14,068 nucleotides of DNA from Thermoplasmatota archaeon (GCA_023379355.1 JAMCUD010000007.1:1-14068); one strand, 5' to 3'; counted from the stretch's first letter, positions 6,590 to 12,910 are shown. The notes: generated from the letters alone by a model not told the origin. Numbers and translations: made by a program.

Positions 6590-7144
6590 TTACTGTTTCT
6601 TTCTGACCGCTTCAATATTAACCGAGATCTTTACCTTGTCACCAACCATAACACCACCTGTTTCCAGGACGCTGTTCCACTTTAGCCCCCACTGAGATCT
6701 GTCAATTGAACCTTCAGCACTGACGCCAAACCTCTCATATCCGTATGGGTCTTTCATAGGTCCTTCGATAGTTCCAGTTAGTGTGACCTCCTTTGTAATA
6801 TCGCGGATGGTCAGATCACCTGTTATCTCGAAATCTTCCTTGCCTGTCTTTTTTATCTTCCTGCTTACAAATTTCATTTCAGGATATTTTTCAACATAAA
6901 AGAAGTCCTGTGACTTAAGATGCCCATCCCTCTGCTTATCCCTTGTTGATACTGATCCAGTATCTATCCTTATGTCCACCTTTGCATTTTCAAGATCGTC
7001 TGGCTCCCCCGTAATGGTTCCACTGATCTTTTCAAAGGTACCTTTTACTGTGGATATCATCATGTGCCGCACGGCAAAATCCGCCTGGGAATGAGATCCG
7101 TCTAGATTCCACTGTGAAACTGTTTTTTCCTGTTCATTTTCCAT
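6590..7144 (-). CDS. YceI-family lipid-binding protein
   Basis: A 184-residue protein of the YceI (polyprenyl-binding lipocalin-like) family. Diagnostic blocks are WNLDGSHSQADFAVRHMMIS (12-31), TRDKQRDGHLKSQDFFYVEKYPEMKF (67-92), GDLTIRDITKEVTLTG (109-124) and the closing strand GDKVKISVNIEA (168-179). Family members form a beta-barrel around an isoprenoid ligand. There is no signal peptide or lipidation Cys, so this one is probably cytoplasmic, unlike periplasmic bacterial YceI. The ATG at 7144 is about 24 nt from a minus-strand TTAATATAC box, and a strong inverted repeat abuts that box. The HxlR gene lies downstream; YceI genes are often near stress-type regulators. The assignment is firm, the physiological role unknown. 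Confidence 0.9.
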   Translation of the reverse strand: MENEQEKTVSQWNLDGSHSQADFAVRHMMISTVKGTFEKISGTITGEPDDLENAKVDIRIDTGSVSTRDKQRDGHLKSQDFFYVEKYPEMKFVSRKIKKTGKEDFEITGDLTIRDITKEVTLTGTIEGPMKDPYGYERFGVSAEGSIDRSQWGLKWNSVLETGGVMVGDKVKISVNIEAVRKKQ

Positions 7145-7163
7145 GATATTGAATTGATTAAGC

Positions 7164-7172
7164 GTATATTAA
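7164..7172 (-). promoter_or_regulatory. Box A of the YceI gene
   Basis: On the minus strand this reads TTAATATAC, centred about 24 nt upstream of the YceI ATG. Confidence 0.5.
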
Positions 7173-7200
7173 CTTTACTTTGTAAATCACAAAAGTAAAG
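7173..7200. promoter_or_regulatory. Inverted repeat abutting the YceI promoter, candidate operator
   Basis: CTTTACTTT (7173-7181) and AAAGTAAAG (7192-7200) are perfect 9-bp inverted copies with a 10-nt spacer. The arms extend to 11 bp (TTTGT against ACAAA) if a one-base bulge is allowed. The element starts directly at the upstream edge of the YceI box A, where the BRE would lie. It is also about 10-50 nt upstream of the divergent MarC gene. Position and symmetry suit a dimeric HTH protein, with the nearby HxlR protein the first candidate. Confidence 0.55.
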
Positions 7201-7210
7201 CACCTGGCAA

Positions 7211-7223
7211 ATAAACTTAATAA
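7211..7223 (+). promoter_or_regulatory. Box A-like element of the MarC gene
   Basis: ATAAACTTAATAA is centred about 30 nt upstream of the MarC ATG. Confidence 0.4.
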
Positions 7224-7248
7224 CATTCAGGAAGCTATCCCAAAAGTA

Positions 7249-7893
7249 ATGGCGGGTCTACTGTCTCCCATACTGTTCTACGTTACTGTTTTGACAACAG
7301 TTTTTGCAATTCTTAACCCAATAGGCGCCATCCCGACACTGATTGCCCTTACGGAGGGTTACACATTAAAGGAAAGACTGCATGTTGTGGATCGGAGCGT
7401 TCTTGTTGCTTCTGGAATGATTCTTGGTTTCATGCTGGTAGGCATATATGTTTTTCTGGTACTTGGGATAGATATTTCCGATTTTAAGGTTGCAGGTGGA
7501 ATTCTACTCTTCAAAGTAGCATTTGATATGCTTCAGGGTAAGACCTCCAACACAAAACTGACAGGTGTTGAACAGGAAGAGTCCATGGAAAAGGAGAGTA
7601 TAGGAATAGTTCCCATTGGTACACCGCTTCTGGCAGGTCCGGGAAGTATAACAACAGCCATAATTTTCTTCAATTCAAAAACTACGATCGGGGTCGATAA
7701 GGTGATGGTGGTACTTGCAATAGTTACAGTGATGATAATGTCCTACATAATTCTCAGATTTTCTCTTCCTCTTTTCACAAGGTTAGGAAAGACCGGTTCA
7801 CTGATAATTTCCAGGATAATGGGGCTTCTCCTGGCTTCCATAGCCATTGAGTTCATAACAACAGGCCTAATGACCATTATTTCTGCTTTCTGA
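7249..7893 (+). CDS. MarC-family integral membrane protein
   Basis: A 214-residue membrane protein with six predicted hydrophobic helices. The family landmarks are ILNPIGAIPTLIALT (21-35), IVPIGTPLLAGPGSITTAI (120-138) and SRIMGLLLASIAIEF (188-202). The MarC/UPF0056 (formerly NAAT) family sits in the cytoplasmic membrane. Its transported substrate is not established; bacterial MarC was once linked to antibiotic resistance, which was later disputed. The two helices around residues 15-30 and 125-140 are the inverted-repeat re-entrant elements of the family. The 3' end overlaps the convergent aroD gene by 17 nt. It is divergent from the YceI gene across a 104-nt promoter region that carries an inverted repeat, so co-regulation is possible. 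Confidence 0.88.
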   Translation: MAGLLSPILFYVTVLTTVFAILNPIGAIPTLIALTEGYTLKERLHVVDRSVLVASGMILGFMLVGIYVFLVLGIDISDFKVAGGILLFKVAFDMLQGKTSNTKLTGVEQEESMEKESIGIVPIGTPLLAGPGSITTAIIFFNSKTTIGVDKVMVVLAIVTVMIMSYIILRFSLPLFTRLGKTGSLIISRIMGLLLASIAIEFITTGLMTIISAF

Positions 7894-8584
7894 GACTCAC
7901 GCACGTGTCGATCAAGGAGACCATCTGATGGTATGCCAGCTGCCCAGGAGCAGATTCAGTATCCAGCTTTGAATACGCAAAATCGGAAACAAGGCATGCC
8001 GACACGAGTCTCAGAAATCCGTTTCCATTTCCCATCGGTACGAAAGAGAGAGGATTTTCAATTTTACTCTTCTTTGTGGCTATGGCAGCAAGATCGTTGA
8101 GAAAATGGGCAGTATCACCATATGTGTTGGCGATCTTGTAAGACTGGGGCTGAAATGTCATCATATCATTCAATATCCCCTGTAAATTCCACTGCCCGTT
8201 ACCGTGATATGACAGTATTACTGGGGTTTTACCTTTCAGGTCAGTGACTAGTTCCTTCAGGATCATATCCAGATCAACCGCAAGGGCCGAATTCCTGGCG
8301 GCAAACAGGTATTTCTCAAGAGCATCGTCGGTATCTTCCGTTCTATAGGTGAAAACATAGCGGAGTTTTCTCCTGTTCATGTATCCAGTAATTGCAGCCA
8401 GGGTTTCCATATCACGATCAGTAAAGAGATCAAATCTAATCTCGAATATCCTGCTTGTATCCGTGGCTACAGATGAGAGTTTTGCAAACAAGTCATCGGG
8501 ATTGCTTCCGAAAACTGATGTTATGACCTCACAGTTTTCCTTTCTTGCCGAAAATGGATTGTCCAAGTGCACCGTATCATCCAC
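7877..8584 (-). CDS. aroD: Type I 3-dehydroquinate dehydratase
   Basis: A 235-residue protein with the class I dehydroquinase motifs of a TIM barrel. FEIRFDLF gives Glu48, Arg50 and Asp52. VFTYRTEDT is at 77-85. LSYHG carries the catalytic His127, and YKIAN carries the Schiff-base Lys150. PMGNGNGFLRL gives Arg192, and SAPGQLAY (211-218) closes the active site. It converts 3-dehydroquinate to 3-dehydroshikimate in the shikimate pathway. The Arg is normally preceded by Ser; here it is Leu191. The ATG at 8584 adds about 17 residues before the first barrel strand, but a TTTTATACT box 25 nt upstream supports this start. No other aro genes are adjacent. The last codons overlap MarC by 17 nt. Confidence 0.92.
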   Translation of the reverse strand: MDDTVHLDNPFSARKENCEVITSVFGSNPDDLFAKLSSVATDTSRIFEIRFDLFTDRDMETLAAITGYMNRRKLRYVFTYRTEDTDDALEKYLFAARNSALAVDLDMILKELVTDLKGKTPVILSYHGNGQWNLQGILNDMMTFQPQSYKIANTYGDTAHFLNDLAAIATKKSKIENPLSFVPMGNGNGFLRLVSACLVSDFAYSKLDTESAPGQLAYHQMVSLIDTCVSLRKQK

Positions 8585-8604
8585 GTTTCATAATGCCATT
8601 TCAG

Positions 8605-8613
8605 TATAAAATA
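8605..8613 (-). promoter_or_regulatory. Box A of aroD
   Basis: On the minus strand this reads TTTTATACT, centred about 25 nt upstream of the aroD ATG. It indicates a leaderless mRNA and supports the chosen start. Confidence 0.55.
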
Positions 8614-8616
8614 AGA

Positions 8617-8662
8617 GGTTCCGGACCTTAATTTATGTTGCAATGAGTAAAAGACCGGAACC
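8617..8662. repeat. 8-bp inverted repeat next to the aroD box A
   Basis: GGTTCCGG (8617-8624) and CCGGAACC (8655-8662) are perfect inverted copies with a 30-nt spacer. The near arm begins 4 nt upstream of the aroD box A, where a BRE or activator site would be. The arms are themselves partly self-complementary (TTCCGGA). Confidence 0.4.
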
Positions 8663-8778
8663 AAAGAGGCCATCCTTAAATGCAGAATGATACATGAAAA
8701 AAGTGTGGATACTGCCACTTTTTGGGCATTGGGACCACTGGCAGCATAAACTCCAAAGCACCATATAAATGGTCAGGT

Positions 8779-8901
8779 ATGGATAGACCGGGCAACAGTG
8801 ATAACTGGGACCTGAATTTTTATAGTAACCAACAGGTTATACAGGGTTCTTTTGAGAATATTATGGCTAAAGGCCCAAGTTTTGAAGCGGGATCAGGATA
8901 G
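8779..8901 (+). CDS. Possible 40-residue small ORF
   Basis: ATG at 8779, TAG at 8899-8901. The peptide (begins MDRPGNSDNWDLNFYSNQQV, ends FEAGSG) has balanced protein-like composition without low-complexity runs. A TATAAAT sequence lies only about 13 nt upstream, too close for a leaderless start, and no Shine-Dalgarno sequence is visible. It is the longest plus-strand frame I found inside the gap, but an open frame of this length is expected by chance. Confidence 0.2.
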   Translation: MDRPGNSDNWDLNFYSNQQVIQGSFENIMAKGPSFEAGSG

Positions 8902-8926
8902 CTGTCAATACCTGCCTAAAAATATC

Positions 8927-8933
8927 TTTATAG
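8927..8933 (+). promoter_or_regulatory. Box A of the winged-helix gene
   Basis: TTTATAG lies about 32 nt upstream of the ATG at 8962, within an AT-rich run that starts near 8918. Confidence 0.45.
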
Positions 8934-8961
8934 GGAGTGAACCGTTATTCCATAAACACAT

Positions 8962-9399
8962 ATGTTCAAAATGACAATTGTTTCAACACCAAGCAGGATA
9001 CTGGATGAAGATCTGGACAAGAACATTGCATATTTCCTGTCAGATATCGGTTATATACCCAGACTGAAACCATCCACGGATTTTGCCACAATATCAAAAG
9101 CTGCCTATTTCCGCCTTTTCAAGGATTGTTTTCTCCTCAACTCCCAGAGATACTGGACCGGCGATGAGCTCCTCACATTTCTCAAGACCAGCAGGACTAC
9201 ACTGTACAGGCATTTAAACAAGCTGAAGTCCATGGATCTTCTGGAAGAGGTGCAGGAGGGTAAAACCAAGAAATACCGCCTGAGGTCAGGTGACCTTGTA
9301 AGGGCCTGGAGCTGGGTCGAAGTCAACGTCAAGATGGCCCTTGAAAATTATGGAAAATCTGTAAGGCATATCGTTGAACTAACCCAGACGAGACATTGA
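8962..9399 (+). CDS. Winged helix-turn-helix protein, likely transcriptional regulator
   Basis: A 145-residue protein. Residues 52-108 fit a winged helix. The order is a helix RLFKDCFLLN, the turn segment YWTGDELLTFLKTSRTTLYRHLNKLKSMDLL with a clear recognition helix (SRTTLYRHLNKLKS, 77-90), and a wing with basic GKTKKYRLRSG (100-110). A C-terminal helix (residues 117-140) probably dimerises. The N-terminal 50 residues match nothing I know. Fold and likely DNA-binding role are clear; the family and target are not. The start ATG is 29-35 nt from a box A; Met4 is an alternative. The next gene follows after 50 nt but has its own box A and a Shine-Dalgarno sequence. Confidence 0.8.
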   Translation: MFKMTIVSTPSRILDEDLDKNIAYFLSDIGYIPRLKPSTDFATISKAAYFRLFKDCFLLNSQRYWTGDELLTFLKTSRTTLYRHLNKLKSMDLLEEVQEGKTKKYRLRSGDLVRAWSWVEVNVKMALENYGKSVRHIVELTQTRH

Positions 9400-9409
9400 A
9401 CTGATCAAG

Positions 9410-9418
9410 TTATTAATA
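9410..9418 (+). promoter_or_regulatory. Box A-like element before the small unknown gene
   Basis: TTATTAATA is centred about 36 nt upstream of the ATG at 9450. The predicted transcript would have a leader of about 10 nt, so it may start within or just before the Shine-Dalgarno sequence. Confidence 0.35.
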
Positions 9419-9436
9419 AGATACAACATTAAGGTA

Positions 9437-9444
9437 GGAGGGGG
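9437..9444 (+). promoter_or_regulatory. Strong Shine-Dalgarno sequence
   Basis: GGAGGGGG ends 5 nt before the ATG at 9450. It is the only long purine-rich ribosome binding site in the window; most other first genes look leaderless. Confidence 0.6.
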
Positions 9445-9449
9445 TAATA

Positions 9450-9770
9450 ATGGCAAAAACTAATATTTCTTCCGCAATGGAGGCGCTTTTAACAATGGAT
9501 GTAATAGAGATCAAGAAAGGTGGCAGCTACACAGTTATTTCAAATAGCGGAACGGACGAGCCAATGAAGACTGAGGGTGAATTTATCGGGTATACTCTTC
9601 TTGGAGAAGAGGGAGCCATTTGCTTCAGGGTGAAGGGAGAAGACGGAAAATCAAAGCTCAGACTGATTCCTGTATCAGGTCTCATTGCAATTGAGTTCAG
9701 TGACGAGGAACTTCTCAAACCCAAGAAAAAGGATCATATAGACAGGGAAAAGATGACCTATATCAGCTGA
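9450..9770 (+). CDS. Small conserved-looking protein, function unknown
   Basis: A 106-residue soluble protein I cannot assign. The N-terminal helix (MEALLTMDVIEIKKGG) is followed by several predicted beta strands (SYTVISNSG, EFIGYTLLGEEGAICFRVKG, SKLRLIPVSGLIAIEF), so a small beta-barrel is plausible. The tail (residues 90-106) is charged and lysine-rich (LLKPKKKDH). The start is well supported by a Shine-Dalgarno sequence 5 nt upstream, which suggests good expression. It follows the winged-helix gene by 50 nt in the same direction. The 3' end overlaps thpR by 13 nt on the opposite strand. An RNA- or protein-binding role is possible, but no motif proves it. Confidence 0.75.
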   Translation: MAKTNISSAMEALLTMDVIEIKKGGSYTVISNSGTDEPMKTEGEFIGYTLLGEEGAICFRVKGEDGKSKLRLIPVSGLIAIEFSDEELLKPKKKDHIDREKMTYIS

Positions 9771-10273
9771 TTACAGGCCAGTTCCTCATACAGAGGTCCA
9801 GACTGGGTCAGGGTACTTTTGTAGAGACAGACCCTGTCAATTAAAACTTTCCCTTCCGGTATTTTCAGTCTATTTATATCAGGCATAAGATCTTTTTTCC
9901 GAAATCTGCCAATGGTGACATGTGGAATGAAGTTTTTTGAATCCATTGCAAACTGAGGCAGAATTTCACTGATTGATCTGTATATGCCAACTATGCCAGG
10001 ATTATCAAGAAGAAGAATCAGTACCCTGGGACTTGACGTGTTGGGGAACGCAGATATCACTGAAAAAGTGGATTCCACTTTCTTAATTTCCTGTTTTACA
10101 ATGGATTTTGAAATATTATCTGCTTCCGTTTCATCGATCTCACCAAGAAAGAGGTATGTCAGATGGAGGTCCACAGTATTGGGTACCTTCAATGAGGGAA
10201 ACCTGGAAACCTGTTTCAGAAGGTCATTTATCTGATCATCTCTTGGTATAGGGGAAGCGATGAACGATCTCAT
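9758..10273 (-). CDS. thpR: RNA 2',3'-cyclic phosphodiesterase (2'-5' RNA ligase family)
   Basis: A 171-residue 2H-superfamily protein with both HxTx motifs: HLTY at 37-40 (in LHLTYLFLG) and HVTI at 118-121 (in PHVTIGRF). The two histidines act together to hydrolyse RNA 2',3'-cyclic phosphates to 2'-phosphates; the family was first known for 2'-5' RNA ligation (LigT). The N-terminus MRSFIASPIP and overall length match archaeal ThpR. The ATG is 48 nt from the divergent gcvH ATG, and one AT-rich element between them is about 25 nt from both. The 3' end overlaps the preceding plus-strand gene by 13 nt. The cellular substrate is unsettled; tRNA splicing or repair is often suggested. Confidence 0.92.
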   Translation of the reverse strand: MRSFIASPIPRDDQINDLLKQVSRFPSLKVPNTVDLHLTYLFLGEIDETEADNISKSIVKQEIKKVESTFSVISAFPNTSSPRVLILLLDNPGIVGIYRSISEILPQFAMDSKNFIPHVTIGRFRKKDLMPDINRLKIPEGKVLIDRVCLYKSTLTQSGPLYEELACNQLI

Positions 10274-10293
10274 AAGTATAACAACAGATTAAG

Positions 10294-10303
10294 GTTAAAT
10301 AAT
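10294..10303. promoter_or_regulatory. Shared bidirectional TATA element of thpR and gcvH
   Basis: GTTAAATAAT reads as box A on the plus strand (TTAAATAAT) and as ATTATTTAA on the minus strand. Its centre is about 25 nt from the thpR ATG and 24 nt from the gcvH ATG. No second TATA-like element fits in the 48-nt gap. Confidence 0.5.
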
Positions 10304-10321
10304 CTTTTTTCATAACAGCTT

Positions 10322-10702
10322 ATGTCTCAGGTCCCCAGTGATTTAAGATACACCAAGACCCATGAATGGATGAAGGCAGAAGGTACAACAGTAACTGTTG
10401 GAATAACGGATTTTGCACAGAAACAGCTTACTGATATAGTTTACATAGACCTCCCAAAGGTGGGAGTTTCAAAAAAAGAGGGAGATGTTCTGCTCACAGT
10501 GGAGTCTGTCAAATCAGCAGAGGATGTTTTCACTCCCGTATCAGGCGAGATTGCTGCAGTAAATAACAGCCTTGCAGATAACCCGGAACTCATTAACAAG
10601 GACTCGTATTCAAACTGGATAGTTAAGATAAAAACCTCTGAAAACATAAACAGCAAGGGAATGTCGCCTGATGAATACCGGAAGTTCATAGGCGAAAACT
10701 GA
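10322..10702 (+). CDS. gcvH: Glycine cleavage system H protein
   Basis: A 126-residue lipoyl-domain protein. The opening LRYTKTHEWMKAEG (8-21), then GITDFAQKQLTDIVYIDLPKVG (27-48) and the lipoylation segment ESVKSAEDVF with Lys64, are classical H-protein blocks, as is the ending MSPDEYRKFIGEN. The lipoyl arm carries the aminomethyl group between the P, T and L proteins. None of those genes is in the window. Some archaeal H-like proteins instead serve as lipoate carriers, so function in glycine cleavage here is inferred. The ATG lies about 24 nt from a TATA element shared with thpR. The next gene, rlmE, begins 4 nt after the stop, so the two are an operon, a pairing with no obvious metabolic logic. 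Confidence 0.93.
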   Translation: MSQVPSDLRYTKTHEWMKAEGTTVTVGITDFAQKQLTDIVYIDLPKVGVSKKEGDVLLTVESVKSAEDVFTPVSGEIAAVNNSLADNPELINKDSYSNWIVKIKTSENINSKGMSPDEYRKFIGEN

Positions 10703-10706
10703 TCCC

Positions 10707-11294
10707 ATGCCAGATAGAAAGGATGCTTACTATTACAGGGCAAAATCGGAAAACTATGCCAGCAGGGCGGCCTATAAGCTTAAGGAACTCCATGGAAAAT
10801 TCGGAATAATGGGTCCCGGGGAATATGTTCTTGAAATTGGTTCTTCACCTGGAGGCTGGACTAAGTATATAACTGAGGTAACCGGAAAACCTGTCGTGGC
10901 CGTGGACATTTCACCGATGAAGTACATGGACAAGGTTATCTTTCTTAAGGAGGATATTATGGCTGATCATGTATTGGAAAGGATACGGGATACTCTCATT
11001 GGCATGGGAAACGAAGGTTTCCAGTCAGTTCTATCAGATGCCATGGTAAAGACCAGCGGGAATGGAAGCATAGACCACTCAGCATCATATGTTATTGGAA
11101 ACAGGGTTATGGAAATAGCAGATGTTTTTCTCTCTCCTGGAGGAACCTGCGTTTTCAAACATTTTCAGGGAGACATGACTCAGGAACTCTTCAGAAAATG
11201 GAAAGATTCCTACAGATTTTCAAGAATTACCAATACAAGGGCATCAAGGCATGGCAGCAGGGAAATTTACATGATTTTCAAGGGAAAGCTATAA
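10707..11294 (+). CDS. rlmE: RlmE/FtsJ-type rRNA 2'-O-methyltransferase
   Basis: A 195-residue SAM-dependent methyltransferase with the K-D-K-E catalytic tetrad of the FtsJ family: Lys24 (in RAAYKLKEL), Asp111 (in LSDAM), Lys151 (in VFKHFQGD) and Glu186 (in SREIY). SAM-binding motif I is VLEIGSSPGGWT (41-52) and VAVDIS follows at 64-69. By family it methylates the 2'-O of U2552 (E. coli numbering) in the 23S A-loop. Length and the N-terminal DRKDAYYYRAKSENYASRAAYKL block match archaeal RlmE, without the C-terminal TRAM domain that some archaeal homologues have. The ATG is 4 nt after gcvH. The stop region overlaps the convergent 216-residue gene by 6 nt. Target assignment rests on the family. 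Confidence 0.93.
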   Translation: MPDRKDAYYYRAKSENYASRAAYKLKELHGKFGIMGPGEYVLEIGSSPGGWTKYITEVTGKPVVAVDISPMKYMDKVIFLKEDIMADHVLERIRDTLIGMGNEGFQSVLSDAMVKTSGNGSIDHSASYVIGNRVMEIADVFLSPGGTCVFKHFQGDMTQELFRKWKDSYRFSRITNTRASRHGSREIYMIFKGKL

Positions 11295-11939
11295 AACTTT
11301 CTCAAGAGTGTATCCATTTTTTTCCAGTAAATCCCTGGTGTCGTCCAGGAATTCAAGATCGATGTAGGCAAAATGTCTTCTTCCCTTGGTGTTTTCCTTA
11401 AGCAGTGATTCTGCAACATATTCCGATCGAAGCTTCTCCACCTTTCCAATGCCCTTTATCCTGTTTACTTCATTGTTCCATTTCATGACAAAATCCTCTG
11501 CTGAAGTATCCTTAAGATCCATCTTCATTATCTTTTTCTTTCTAATTGAATGCCTGATCAGAGTGAAAGTTTTCACATGCCTGGTATATGCCCTGGAAAA
11601 ATCATATTCGTTCAGATCCAGTGCCTCAATGGGAACACTGTTTTCCTTGGCATACTTGATCATCTCTATATAGCAGGGGGATGGGGTCATAATTTCCCCA
11701 TAAACAGAAAGCCTCAACCCGTACACAATTTCAAAATCAGAGAGATTCATCTCAAATGGATCGTCCAGAAAAGCCTTCATTCCCTCAACCTCTTCAGGCG
11801 AAAGACTCACACTGAGCTGGTCAGGCGTATGGACCCGAAGTGCATCGTGCAGGCTGTTTCCATCCCTCATAAGTCCCTTGATCCCAACAAAGAGGTAGAA
11901 ATATCTGCTGTCGTTACTATGAAAAACCTGGTAGAGCAT
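11289..11939 (-). CDS. 216-residue protein, possibly a divergent TraB-like protein
   Basis: I do not recognise it with confidence. Two stretches recall the TraB/PrgY fold: residues 88-135 (IEMIKYAKENSVPIEALDLN, then a basic helix with RHSIRKKK) and residues 165-205 (KVEKLRSEYVAESLL, then RRHFAYIDLEFLDDTRDLL). These match the order A-helix, ALD strand, RxxYVAxxLL helix, final strand and helix. The GxxH motifs of TraB are not evident; the late one reads AYIDLEF. If related, it is a degenerate or novel branch. There are no membrane helices. The ATG overlaps the stop of the upstream HTH-regulator gene by one base (TAATG), so translation is coupled and the product may partner that regulator. The 3' end overlaps rlmE by 6 nt. 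Confidence 0.72.
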   Translation of the reverse strand: MLYQVFHSNDSRYFYLFVGIKGLMRDGNSLHDALRVHTPDQLSVSLSPEEVEGMKAFLDDPFEMNLSDFEIVYGLRLSVYGEIMTPSPCYIEMIKYAKENSVPIEALDLNEYDFSRAYTRHVKTFTLIRHSIRKKKIMKMDLKDTSAEDFVMKWNNEVNRIKGIGKVEKLRSEYVAESLLKENTKGRRHFAYIDLEFLDDTRDLLEKNGYTLEKVL

Positions 11940-12889
11940 TATGACATTGCACTCTTCTTGTTATGCAACAATCTTATTAAATCATCTGGGTCGTATGCTT
12001 TTTTAAGTTCGCTTAGTGTAACCAGTGGGCAACCACCAAGGTTATCTCTGCTCGTCTCTTCCCTGGATATTATGAGGGGCTGCTGCTCAAATATATCACT
12101 GACATTTTTTATTGCATTTGCCCTTTCCGGCCTGGAAAGAACATTCTCAAATAGTCCCACAAGCATTAGGGCCTTTATGGTTTCGAATACGACGACATCA
12201 AAGGGTGATCTGTTCATTGATTCGTACATATAACCCGTCCTCTTTATGATGTCCTCAAATTCACTGACAAATGGATCATGGGTCCTTATCTGATCAAAAG
12301 ACCTGCTCATTTCAACGTTAAAAAGATCTATTGCCTTCCTGAAATCTGTTCTCAGAATCTCCTCCAGCTTCAGGAATACATCAACCGTAGCAGCGTTCCC
12401 GGATTCATAAAGTGAGATCGATCTTCTGGAAATTCCCACTTTTTTAGAAAGGTTTCCAATTGACATACCCTTCATTTCCCTGGATCTGTGAAGCTCCATC
12501 CCGTTTATAGATATATAAAATCCACCAGGGCCTGAATAAACATAGAGTTGATCTCCATTCATATAATCTACAAATGTGTCCAGAGACAATATGGGAACGC
12601 CATGCCTGTAATAGACAACGTCCTGTTCAAGATCACCACTTCCACATTTTTCCCCAACAACTATGGCAGCAGCTCCTGTTAATTTGGCAAGTTTCTGCAT
12701 TTCTACCGCATTGGCTAAACGAAGTGTGTCTATGTTCTGAAGTATCTTCAAAATAAATTTCTGATCTCCTCTTCTGGCGATTATATCAAAGCTCACAAGC
12801 CCTTTCAAATCGGGTTCTGAGACCTTGAAACCTTCCTTGGCAAGGATATCGTAAAGCTTGTGAATAACCACTCTTCGATGATCGTCCAC
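11939..12889 (-). CDS. COG1395-type archaeal HTH transcriptional regulator
   Basis: The chosen start is a GTG at 12889, giving 316 residues. The same frame opens at an ATG at 12988, but the extra 33 residues are hydrophobic, unlike the family, and come from the promoter: a TATTTTATAC box lies about 26 nt upstream of the GTG. From the GTG, the N-terminal domain has FDIIARRGDQKFILKILQNID (about 34-54) and VVGEKCGSGDLEQDVVYYRHGVP (77-99). The Cro/cI-type HTH is near residues 132-179 (LHRSREMKGMSIGNLSKKVG then ISRRSISLYESG). This layout is the archaeal 'putative HTH-type transcriptional regulatory protein' family (COG1395). The D...K pattern of the N-terminal domain recalls a nuclease-like fold without proof of activity. 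Targets are unknown. The next gene downstream, a coupled 216-residue protein, may be functionally linked. Confidence 0.85.
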   Translation of the reverse strand: MDDHRRVVIHKLYDILAKEGFKVSEPDLKGLVSFDIIARRGDQKFILKILQNIDTLRLANAVEMQKLAKLTGAAAIVVGEKCGSGDLEQDVVYYRHGVPILSLDTFVDYMNGDQLYVYSGPGGFYISINGMELHRSREMKGMSIGNLSKKVGISRRSISLYESGNAATVDVFLKLEEILRTDFRKAIDLFNVEMSRSFDQIRTHDPFVSEFEDIIKRTGYMYESMNRSPFDVVVFETIKALMLVGLFENVLSRPERANAIKNVSDIFEQQPLIISREETSRDNLGGCPLVTLSELKKAYDPDDLIRLLHNKKSAMS

Positions 12890-12910
12890 GATTAGTATGT
12901 ATAGAATATA

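Larger units (their letters stand above)
8585..8961. other. 377-base gap between aroD and the winged-helix gene
   Basis: The gap holds the aroD promoter, a perfect 8-bp inverted repeat (8617-8662), a 6-bp inverted repeat CTGCCA/TGGCAG (8712-8717 and 8739-8744), a short TAACC/GGTTA hairpin near 8828-8841, and the box A of the next gene. A plus-strand frame of 40 codons (8779-8901) is listed separately. I see no tRNA or rRNA. Confidence 0.5.

Noticed and set aside
8694..8768. 24-codon plus-strand frame (begins MKKVWILPLF)
   Set aside because: Too short, no box A or ribosome site, and it is formed over the CTGCCA/TGGCAG inverted repeat.
11550..12233. 227-codon plus-strand frame across two minus-strand genes
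   Set aside because: It spans the TAATG junction of the HTH-regulator and 216-residue genes in antisense. The minus strand has the HTH signature and the promoter.
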